Assembly (NCBI GenBank): GCA_026394195.1
Contig: JAPKYS010000023.1
Location: forward strand, 62,001 to 126,000
From: a bacterium
GTDB taxonomy: Bacteria; Electryoneota; B3-LCP
Direction of reading: 5' to 3'
Length of the DNA: 64,000 nt
The stretch's first letter is position 1. Every line of letters starts with the position of its first letter. Of this stretch, positions 50,221 through 57,763 are shown in pieces. Position numbers and translations under genes: made by a program. The notes under the pieces were generated by a model, which searched no databases, was not told the origin of the DNA, and was given only the letters and a program-made list of their open reading frames with translations.

Positions 50221-51993
50221 ATGACTCTCGACCGAATGCTGGAGAGAGCTTCTTTAAGCAACCCCGACAAGCTGGCCATTATCACCAGGGAATGCAAGTT
50301 GACCTACGCTCAATTTAACAATCAGGTCAACGCTCTGGCTAACGGTTTACTCAGTATGGGAATGCAACGCGGTGATCGCGTCGCCTTGCTGCTACCGAAG
50401 TCCATCGAGGCAGTGGTCGCCTTTTTGGCGGTTGCTCGTGCCGGGGGTGTGGTAGCGCCCATCAATATGCGCCTGAAATCGGATGCGCTACTCGCTCATT
50501 TTAACCAATTAAAGGCATTCGCAGTTATCTCAGATCCTCTCTATCTGACCCTTCTGGAAAAATTCTACCGTCCAGTTCAGCCTAACGGCCGAATCATCCT
50601 CGCAGGCATTACCAAGCAGGGAAAAGTAACATCCTATGACCATATCGTAAGCACTGAATCCGAACGCGCTCCCAGTATTCCGATTAAAGAGGATGACGTC
50701 GCCTATTTGAATTACACCTCGGGAACGACCGGTTTGCCAAAAGGCGCGATCACGACACACGGAAATTTGATTTGGAATACCAAGGGCGCCGTGGAGATGT
50801 TGAGGTTGAACAGCCAGGACGTTCACCTCTGCATGTTTCCGATGTACGCTCATCCACACGAGATTTTCTGCAGGTCTATCTATCTGGGCGGAACGACGGT
50901 GTTGTTGGACAGTATGTACCCCAAGACCATCGCTCGTGTCATTCAGGAATATGAAGTCACCTGCGTCATGGCGGTGCCGCCATTTTTTAAAAGCCTATTT
51001 CCCATTGCTAAGAGTAAGGAATTCGATTTATCATCTATCAGGATCGCCGAATCTGGTGGAGTCTACTCATCCAAGGAGTTTTGCCGCGAGTTCGAGGAAA
51101 TTTTTGAACGCAGATTTCTCCCTGTGTGGGGAAGCACCGAAACGACGGGAATAGCGCTGTGCACCCCTCTCGAAGGAGCGTACAAGCTAGGGTCGCTCGG
51201 AAAACCGTGTCCAAATTATCTTGTACGCGTGGTAGGTTCGGGTGGCCGTGATACCGGTCCGGACGAGACCGGCGAATTGGTCATTTCCGGTCCGGGCGTT
51301 GTCCAGGGGTATTATCATCTACCCGAAGAAACAGAGAAGGCTTTTCACCATGGAGTTTTGTACACGGGAGATATGGTCAGCCGCGACGCGGATGGTTTTA
51401 TCCAATTTCTGGGACGCCGCAGCGGGTTGATGAAGGTGGCGGGACTGAAGGTCTATCCGCTTGAAGTTGAAAACGTTCTTTCGCAGCACCCATCAGTTGA
51501 AGAAGCCGCAGTCATTGCTCTTCCGGATGCTCTGCGAGGTGAGATTCCGAAAGCCTTCGTCGTCCTCAAACCGAATACGACGGCGAGTGCCAAGGAAATT
51601 CGCGATTTCTGCCGAGACCATCTGGCGGACTATAAGCTGCCGGCACAAATTGAAATTCGCTCAGAACTACCGAAGACAGAAACCGGCAAAATTTCCTATA
51701 TTGCTTTGGCGCAGGAAGCATTGGATGATCTGGCTGAAGACGAAATAAAGTCGCTGCAACGTCGTGTCTATTCAACAGACTCCAAAATCCTGGATCTGCT
51801 GAATGCCCGCGTTGAGCTGGTTCAACGGATTATCAAACTAAAGGGCGAATTCGACCTGCCCTTACACTCTGCGTTACGAGACGACGAAGTCATCGCTCGT
51901 GTCATAGCTGAGAACAAAGGACCGATTTATGACGAAGCTGTCGAAGAGATATTCAAGAAAATCATAGCGTTGGACCTCATCATTCAGATCTGA
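50221..51993 (+). CDS. acyl-CoA synthetase-like enzyme fused to AroQ-type chorismate mutase
   Basis: 590 residues in one uninterrupted frame; GAGGGAGACA precedes ATG 50221. Residues 1-505 are a complete adenylation enzyme of the long-chain acyl/aryl-CoA ligase group: TSGTTGLPKGAITTH, WGSTETTG, YTGDMVSRDADGF, GRRSGLMKVAGLKVYPLEVE and the catalytic Lys in PKTETGK. Residues about 508-590 align with the AroQ chorismate mutase domain, such as the N-terminal domain of Bacillus AroA. Expected ligands R530, K541, R553 and Q589 correspond to E. coli Arg28, Lys39, Arg51 and Gln88. Arg11 is replaced by Gln513 (with Arg514 next to it), Glu52 by Asp554 and Asp48 by Ser550. DAHP synthase follows after 26 bases. 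I know of no characterised enzyme with this domain pairing. The CM part could be catalytic or regulatory. Confidence 0.85.
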   Translation: MTLDRMLERASLSNPDKLAIITRECKLTYAQFNNQVNALANGLLSMGMQRGDRVALLLPKSIEAVVAFLAVARAGGVVAPINMRLKSDALLAHFNQLKAFAVISDPLYLTLLEKFYRPVQPNGRIILAGITKQGKVTSYDHIVSTESERAPSIPIKEDDVAYLNYTSGTTGLPKGAITTHGNLIWNTKGAVEMLRLNSQDVHLCMFPMYAHPHEIFCRSIYLGGTTVLLDSMYPKTIARVIQEYEVTCVMAVPPFFKSLFPIAKSKEFDLSSIRIAESGGVYSSKEFCREFEEIFERRFLPVWGSTETTGIALCTPLEGAYKLGSLGKPCPNYLVRVVGSGGRDTGPDETGELVISGPGVVQGYYHLPEETEKAFHHGVLYTGDMVSRDADGFIQFLGRRSGLMKVAGLKVYPLEVENVLSQHPSVEEAAVIALPDALRGEIPKAFVVLKPNTTASAKEIRDFCRDHLADYKLPAQIEIRSELPKTETGKISYIALAQEALDDLAEDEIKSLQRRVYSTDSKILDLLNARVELVQRIIKLKGEFDLPLHSALRDDEVIARVIAENKGPIYDEAVEEIFKKIIALDLIIQI

Positions 51994-52019
51994 TCAGAAA
52001 AGTAACTATCAGGCAAATC

Positions 52020-52835
52020 ATGTCAGCGATAAAAATTGGGGACTTGGTTATCGGGGGACGGCAAAAGATCATGATTGCCGGACCTTGTGCAATCGAGGGG
52101 CGAGATCAACTACTTCAGATTGCGCGGGAAGTCAAAGCGCAGGGAGCGCAAATCTTACGCGGAGGCGCATACAAGCCGCGAACCTCCCCTCACTCATTTC
52201 AGGGTTTGGGTCCTCAGGGATTATTCCACTTGAAAGAGGCTTCTGACGAGACCGGTTTACTGACGGTAACTGAAGTTATGGAGCCAGAAGAGCTGGACCT
52301 GATCTGCAAATATGCTGACATTCTCCAGGTCGGTGCGCGCAATATGTACAACTACCCGTTGCTGAAACGGATCGGTCGAACCGATAAACCCGTATTACTC
52401 AAACGCAGCTTCATGGCGACCGTTGAAGAATTCCTCCTGGCGTCAGAATACATCATCAAGGAAGGTAACCATCGCGTCATGCTGTGCGAACGGGGCATCC
52501 GCACCTTCGATCATATCACCAGAAATACGCTTGATCTTGCTTGCGTTCCCATTTTAAAGAAGATGTCCGACCTACCGGTCATCGTTGACCCATCTCATGG
52601 AACCGGTCGCAGTGATATCATACTGCCCATGACGATGGCAGCCCTGGCTGCTGGAGCTGATGGTATTATGGTAGAAGTTCACCCGAATCCTAAAAAGGCG
52701 CTATCGGATGGTTTGCAGACACTTGATTTTCCCCACTTTCGCGAATTGATGGATGACTTCCGCAGCCTGTGCGCCTATTTGGATACCCGGGAAGAGCACC
52801 GCTCCCAACGCAGCTATCGGGAAGCGGCGCCTTAG
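52020..52835 (+). CDS. 3-deoxy-7-phosphoheptulonate synthase (DAHP synthase, type I-beta)
   Basis: 271 residues, a stand-alone core without an N-terminal regulatory domain. Motifs: AGPCAIEGRDQ, GGAYKPRTSPHSFQG, LQVGARNMYNYPLLK, LCERGIRTFD, VDPSHGTGRSD and MVEVHPNPKKALSDG. It catalyses phosphoenolpyruvate + erythrose 4-phosphate to DAHP, the first step of the shikimate pathway. Some relatives (AroG/AroA of Bacillus) carry a fused chorismate mutase domain for feedback control; here a chorismate mutase domain sits on the previous gene's product instead. Spacing of 26 bases upstream and 2 bases downstream places it in one operon with the fusion enzyme and a flippase. Confidence 0.93.
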   Translation: MSAIKIGDLVIGGRQKIMIAGPCAIEGRDQLLQIAREVKAQGAQILRGGAYKPRTSPHSFQGLGPQGLFHLKEASDETGLLTVTEVMEPEELDLICKYADILQVGARNMYNYPLLKRIGRTDKPVLLKRSFMATVEEFLLASEYIIKEGNHRVMLCERGIRTFDHITRNTLDLACVPILKKMSDLPVIVDPSHGTGRSDIILPMTMAALAAGADGIMVEVHPNPKKALSDGLQTLDFPHFRELMDDFRSLCAYLDTREEHRSQRSYREAAP

Positions 52836-52837
52836 GC

Positions 52838-54316
52838 ATGAACCGACTCGACTCCATCCTTAGAAATACCCTCTTTAGCTTTATTGCACGTTTTTTTGAC
52901 GTCGCGGTCACCTTTGCTTTAGGGGTGATTTTAGCTCGATACCTTGGACCCGAAGGCATCGGTGACTACACCTATATCATCGCTTTCGTGTCCATTTTCG
53001 TGCCTCTGATTGACCTCGGTCTCGATCACATTCTGATTCGGGAGATCGCCCGCAATCGAGAAACCGCCAGAGATTACATCGGCGCGGCGTTATTGTTGAA
53101 GTTGTTGATTGTGGTAGTGGTCATGCCGCTTGGCGTACTCGTTACCGGGTTGATAGGCAACTCCGGCATTAATATATGGGCGTTTATATTTTGCTTTTTA
53201 GGTGCAATGTTGATGCGGGAGATTCCTACCGTCGTGGGATATGCCGTATTCTTGGCTTATGAGCGCATGGAATATCGCGCCATCGTCACCCTTTTATTTC
53301 AAATTGTTAAATTTATTGCCACATTTGGAGTAATCTTTTCTCATGGGGGGATGGTAGCCATCTTTGCTGCTGCGCTGCTGGCTGAAACCTTCCAGGGAAT
53401 TGCGGCGATTATCTTGGTCTGGCGCAAATTTTCGCCTCCGCGACTCGTATTTAATCTAAGCCTGTGGAAACGATATGTCAAGGAATCGCTCCCCATTGGG
53501 ATCGCGTTCGCTTTCCACAGTCTCTATTTTCAGGTTGACGTACTGGTCTTAAAGTATTTTCGCTCCTCCGAGGAAACGGGATGGTTTGGCGTCCCTTTTC
53601 GTATCGTAACTACTCTGTTCACCTTGCTGATACCCATGATCTGGGTACTTTTACCTCATCTGACCCAAGCTGCAAAGGAATCCATCAAGCAGTTGGACCA
53701 TGAAGGTCAGGGTTATCTGAAGGGCATACTGGTTTTAACTGCGGGAATCACTGTATTTTTAGGTCTGGAAGCCAATGATATCATCATCACCTTCTTCGGG
53801 ATCAAATTTCAACCATCTGCCCTGGTGCTTATCGTAACCTCCCCGGTCATCATTTTTCACTCCATCACCTATTTCTTCGATTTGACTTTAACCGCGGTCG
53901 GACGACAACGTCTGATCGTCATCGGAGCCACGGTAATTTTCGTGGCAAAATTGGGGTTGGACCTGCTTCTTGTTCCAAATTATGGTATTATGGGAGCTGC
54001 GCTGGGGACACTTGCTTCAGAAATTGCTTGTTTTATGGTCATGTTTTCCCTGACTCGAAAGCATGTTACTTCATTTGGGTTCGGTACTATTATTCTCAGA
54101 CCCCTCTATGCCATTACCGCAGCGGGTTTATTGCTCTTCGTGATACGTCCCCTGCCTGTCTATATCACCTTTTTCGTTTTCTCGATCTCATACCTGTTAT
54201 TTATCCGCATCTTTAAAGTCGTTTCACCCGATCAACAGAGGGTCTTTCAAGAGATGGCCAAGGGGATCAAGCGCAAATTCGGTTTGGCTCCTCCAGAACC
54301 AACCGATTTAAATTGA
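52838..54316 (+). CDS. polysaccharide flippase (Wzx/MOP family)
   Basis: 492 residues from ATG 52838, two bases after the DAHP synthase stop; the open frame extends 23 codons upstream but only inside the previous gene. Hydrophobic with about 12-14 helices; ARYLGPEGIGDYTYIIAF near residue 35 is the typical flippase N-terminal motif. It would flip a lipid-linked glycan. Being in the same transcript as DAHP synthase is unexpected and may only reflect gene packing, or may link aromatic biosynthesis with an aromatic-decorated glycan. The following 150 bases hold no gene; nothing convincing was seen there except AT-rich sequence before the next start. Confidence 0.87.
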   Translation: MNRLDSILRNTLFSFIARFFDVAVTFALGVILARYLGPEGIGDYTYIIAFVSIFVPLIDLGLDHILIREIARNRETARDYIGAALLLKLLIVVVVMPLGVLVTGLIGNSGINIWAFIFCFLGAMLMREIPTVVGYAVFLAYERMEYRAIVTLLFQIVKFIATFGVIFSHGGMVAIFAAALLAETFQGIAAIILVWRKFSPPRLVFNLSLWKRYVKESLPIGIAFAFHSLYFQVDVLVLKYFRSSEETGWFGVPFRIVTTLFTLLIPMIWVLLPHLTQAAKESIKQLDHEGQGYLKGILVLTAGITVFLGLEANDIIITFFGIKFQPSALVLIVTSPVIIFHSITYFFDLTLTAVGRQRLIVIGATVIFVAKLGLDLLLVPNYGIMGAALGTLASEIACFMVMFSLTRKHVTSFGFGTIILRPLYAITAAGLLLFVIRPLPVYITFFVFSISYLLFIRIFKVVSPDQQRVFQEMAKGIKRKFGLAPPEPTDLN

Positions 54317-54466
54317 TGGTTTTCGCCGGATGCCTTGAGCTGAAGATGATGATTCAGTAAGAATATGATCCAAAATACTTTGAATGTGGATGAAATTTGT
54401 GTAAATTTAAAGATGAATTTGGATTAGGGTTGCTATGCTCAAAATTACTGCGTACACTGATAGATC

Positions 54467-55786
54467 TTGAAAGTCTTCCTACTCCAGAGCTACCTGGGCC
54501 GTATAGAGAAACCCATCTACCCATTGGGATTGGCGTATCTGGCTGCCTGTCTGCAGGATCATGAGGTTAAAGCCTTTGACCCAAACGCCGGCACGGATCC
54601 CTATGGCGAGATGTCGCGTCGGTTAAGTTATTTTATGCCTGACGTAGTAGGGATATCTCTGCGCAATATCGATACATGCCTATACCAAGACCCTTTTGTT
54701 TATCTCGCATCCCTGAGCCCCACTCTGGAGCTAATCCGAAAGGAAATTCCCAAAGCTAAAATATTTATTGGCGGCGCCGGTTTTTCGATCTATGCCGCGG
54801 ACGTCATGAAACGATTTCCCAGCATCGACTTTGGTCTGCTCCTTGAAGCAGAAGAATCCTTTCCAGCCGTCCTGAAGGATCTGGATCACCCCGAGCAAGT
54901 TCCGGGCATCTATTTTCGCTCAAATGGACATATTAGGCTATCAAGTCCCCCAAAACTGCCGGACTTCGATGCCTTGCCGTCGCCAAAGTGGGACGTGGTG
55001 GATCTGGAACCCTACAAAGGTAATCTGGATACTTTTGGTGTGCAGGCAAAGCGGGGTTGTGGTCTTAAATGCGCCTATTGCACCTACTACTATCTGAATG
55101 GCTCTCATTATCGTCTACGCAGTCCCGAAAAACTCGTATCTGAAATTGCGAAGGTGATCAAAGATCACCGGATCGATCATTTTATTTTCGTTGATTCCAT
55201 CTTTAATATTCCCCCGGCTCACGCTGAAGCGATCTGCCGCGAGCTGATCAGGCAGAAAGTGAGTGTGCCTTGGACCGCCTGGTACAACGAGCGGGTTTTC
55301 GACCTTGATTTCTTCCGCTTGGCCAAAGAGGCGGGATGCCGGTATTACTCTTTCTCGCCGGATGCCTATTCCGATCGTTCGCTGAAGCTGCTCCACAAAA
55401 ATTTGAAGGTGGAAGACATAAAGCGAGTCTATCACTTGGCGCTCACCGAAAAAGATGTCTATTTTGGCTTCAATTTTTTCGTTAATCCACCCGGTCAGAC
55501 CTATTTCGATTTTATTCGCTTGATGTTATTTTATATCCGTGCCCGCGTGAGTCTTCGAGGGAGATTATACGGCTTTGGATTGTCGAATATCAGGATTGAG
55601 CCGAATTCGGAGATGTTTGAGATTGCCAAACGAGACGGTGTGGTAAATCCGGATGTTGACCTTTTAGCTGAAACCAGCGAAGAATTGCGCCAGCGCTTCT
55701 ACACCAATCCTAAAACGCCACTCATTGATTTCTTATTTAAAATCTATGCTCTATCCACCAGAATCAAGCATAATTTCAGCAAATGA
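54467..55786 (+). CDS. B12-binding-domain-like radical SAM protein
   Basis: 439 residues from TTG 54467. The N-terminal about 150 residues match the cobalamin-binding-like Rossmann fold found in front of many radical SAM enzymes (KVFLLQSYLG, YPLGLAYLAACLQDHEVKAFDPN, DVVGISLRNID, KIFIGGAGFS), but the DxHxxG cobalamin-ligand motif is missing. The radical SAM cluster is Cys198-x3-Cys202-x2-Cys205 (CGLKCAYC), followed by HFIFVDSIFNIPPAHAE. The C-terminal region is unique. Such proteins methylate or rearrange lipids, glycans and cofactors. Its stop overlaps the next gene by 4 bases. It opens a run of seven same-strand genes leading to the window end. The substrate is unknown. Confidence 0.82.
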   Translation: MKVFLLQSYLGRIEKPIYPLGLAYLAACLQDHEVKAFDPNAGTDPYGEMSRRLSYFMPDVVGISLRNIDTCLYQDPFVYLASLSPTLELIRKEIPKAKIFIGGAGFSIYAADVMKRFPSIDFGLLLEAEESFPAVLKDLDHPEQVPGIYFRSNGHIRLSSPPKLPDFDALPSPKWDVVDLEPYKGNLDTFGVQAKRGCGLKCAYCTYYYLNGSHYRLRSPEKLVSEIAKVIKDHRIDHFIFVDSIFNIPPAHAEAICRELIRQKVSVPWTAWYNERVFDLDFFRLAKEAGCRYYSFSPDAYSDRSLKLLHKNLKVEDIKRVYHLALTEKDVYFGFNFFVNPPGQTYFDFIRLMLFYIRARVSLRGRLYGFGLSNIRIEPNSEMFEIAKRDGVVNPDVDLLAETSEELRQRFYTNPKTPLIDFLFKIYALSTRIKHNFSK

Positions 55787-56769
55787 GCAAGTATCTGCGA
55801 CATAAGATCCACTGGTGGCGGTTACGGACAGCGTGGTATCGCAAGAAGTTGAGACTATCTCAACCTCCGTATTTTATTAACTTGGAACCAACCGGGTTTT
55901 GCAATCTGCATTGTACCGTTTGCTCTTACTCTCAACGCCGCGGCAAAGGGTATTTACGACCTGAACTGGCTTACAGAGTTATGACAGACGCAGCAGATTT
56001 CGGAGTCAGTCAGGTCAGATTCTTTCTGGCCGGAGAACCTCTTTTCCATCCACATTTGGGAGAATTCCTAACCTTCGCTCACCAGCGAGGATTGCTCACT
56101 CAGATCCATACCAACGCCACGATTCTGGATGAGAAGCATTCCCGTATCCTCTTGGATGCGGGATTGGATTCGCTTTCCTTGAGTTTCGACGGGGAGACAG
56201 CGGAAGATTATGAAGCCATTCGAGTCGGTAGCAAATTTGATAAAACCCTGGCAAACATCATTACTTTTTTGGAGTTGAAAAAGAAGTCCGGGCAAAAAGT
56301 ACCCCGCGTAACTTTTCAGGTGATTAAACCTTTTCTCCCGGGCTCACAGTTTGTGCCGAAACTTACTCATGAGTTCAAGGCGAAATTCAAAGGCTTGCCA
56401 ATTGATAATTTTCGAGTGATTTATCCTTTCACTTGGCCCGGGCAGGACAAAAAGGAATTTGTCAGACCCACAGGTAAGAAAACCTTTCCCTGTCCGATTC
56501 TGTGGCAGAGTCTGTCCGTAGCGTGGGATGGAAGAGTTCTGGGATGTTGTGGGGATCTAAACGGTATGTTGACCCTGGGTGACGTGCATACGGATCGCCT
56601 TCGTGATATCTGGAATGGGGACACTCTCATAGCCATGCGTAGAGCGCACATCGAAAATAAATTTAAATCCCTGGCGCTCTGCTGCGATTGCGATATCGTT
56701 TACATCCGCGCTCATCCAGCCATTCGCGACCTCAAGGATTTGCTAACAGGAAAATGGCAAGCCATCTGA
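55783..56769 (+). CDS. radical SAM / SPASM enzyme
   Basis: 328 residues; ATG 55783 overlaps the previous stop (ATGA). The radical SAM motif Cys40-x3-Cys44-x2-Cys47 (CNLHCTVC) is preceded by FINLEPTGF. The C-terminal region has CPILWQSLSVAWDGRVLGCCGDLNG and ALCCDCD (as short blocks: CPILW, LGCCGD, CCDCD), matching a SPASM auxiliary-cluster domain. Two consecutive radical SAM enzymes with coupled translation point to sequential modification of one substrate. The next gene, an LpxL-like acyltransferase, starts 7 bases after its stop, suggesting a lipid or lipid-linked target. No precursor peptide was found. Confidence 0.83.
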   Translation: MSKYLRHKIHWWRLRTAWYRKKLRLSQPPYFINLEPTGFCNLHCTVCSYSQRRGKGYLRPELAYRVMTDAADFGVSQVRFFLAGEPLFHPHLGEFLTFAHQRGLLTQIHTNATILDEKHSRILLDAGLDSLSLSFDGETAEDYEAIRVGSKFDKTLANIITFLELKKKSGQKVPRVTFQVIKPFLPGSQFVPKLTHEFKAKFKGLPIDNFRVIYPFTWPGQDKKEFVRPTGKKTFPCPILWQSLSVAWDGRVLGCCGDLNGMLTLGDVHTDRLRDIWNGDTLIAMRRAHIENKFKSLALCCDCDIVYIRAHPAIRDLKDLLTGKWQAI

Positions 56770-56776
56770 TCAATCC

Positions 56777-57730
56777 ATGAATTTTCTCGCAAGATTGCTA
56801 CAGGATATTCACTATTTTAACTTCAATAGCGTGGTGAAGGCTCTCGGAGGGATTCAGTCGCTGGACCGGAGCTATGCCTTGGCAAAAGCCTTAGGTAGAC
56901 TGCGTACTCGTTTTGGCTATGTGGGGGCTGGATGGTCCAGGGAAAGGTACCTAAAGACAATTAAAGCGGTATTCCCACAGATCAGCCGTACTGATGCTGA
57001 AGCCTTGTTAAAAGCATATTGGGTAAATCATCAGCAAAAATTTATCGAACTCTTTTTAGCGCAGGAACTAACGGCGCAAAATGTGGGTCAGTTGGTTAAA
57101 TTTCAAGGATTGGAACATCTGGATATTGCCTTACAGAGAGGGAATGGTGTCATTTTACCTGTACCGCATATTGGCAATGAGCGATTGCACCATATCGCTC
57201 TGGCGCTTAAAGGATACTCTGTCGCGGTCATTTCTTCAAAATATGAAGATCATGGTTCGTTTGCTCGAAAAATAAAGATAGACGCTTCAGCGCGCATCCA
57301 TGAGGTCGGGCATCCCGGTGACGTCCCCTGGCTTTTGAGAACCTTGAAATCCAACCAAATTCTTCAGGTTGCTTCAGACGCTGAAGCCGATGCGGGCGCA
57401 GTAATGATAAAGTTTCTGGGCATGGATCTGCTCTTGCCAACCGGTTGGGTCAGGTTGGCGATGAGTACGGGCGCAGCCATCTTTCCTTCGGCGTTGCTGC
57501 GGGGTCTCGACAACAGGCACACTCTGCAGATCATGCCGGAATTTAAGTTGGAACAAACCGGTAACAAAAGCATGGATTTGCAAAATAATGTTCAGCGATA
57601 CATGGACACCGTATCACAGTTTTTCTATGATCGACCCGACCAGATCGACTGGATGTCTCTTTCAGTAAGAATCGAAGAAACTAAACGATCGCATCATGGT
57701 AGTCAAACCATTCCACTGCGAGATCGGTAA
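56777..57730 (+). CDS. LpxL/HtrB-like lysophospholipid acyltransferase family protein
   Basis: 317 residues. Overall layout resembles late acyltransferases of lipid A: an N-terminal hydrophobic/amphipathic part, PVPHIGNERLHHIALALKG near residue 128-146, VASDAEADAGAVMIKFLG near 198, and PTGWVRLAMSTGAAIFPSALLRG. In the canonical family the catalytic motif is H-x4-[D/E]; here His131 is followed by Glu at +4 (HIGNE), and +5 is Arg, so the motif is shifted by one. It might still be active with Glu135 or may have changed chemistry. It probably transfers a fatty acyl group to a glycolipid at the inner membrane, perhaps the product of the adjacent radical SAM enzymes. Confidence 0.75.
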   Translation: MNFLARLLQDIHYFNFNSVVKALGGIQSLDRSYALAKALGRLRTRFGYVGAGWSRERYLKTIKAVFPQISRTDAEALLKAYWVNHQQKFIELFLAQELTAQNVGQLVKFQGLEHLDIALQRGNGVILPVPHIGNERLHHIALALKGYSVAVISSKYEDHGSFARKIKIDASARIHEVGHPGDVPWLLRTLKSNQILQVASDAEADAGAVMIKFLGMDLLLPTGWVRLAMSTGAAIFPSALLRGLDNRHTLQIMPEFKLEQTGNKSMDLQNNVQRYMDTVSQFFYDRPDQIDWMSLSVRIEETKRSHHGSQTIPLRDR

Positions 57731-57763
57731 AAAAACAAGGGATGTGAACGAGGATCACCCCAC

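Noticed and set aside
52769..52837. 23-codon extension of the third flippase
   Set aside because: It lies inside the DAHP synthase gene and lacks signal or membrane character; ATG 52838 gives the normal family N-terminus.
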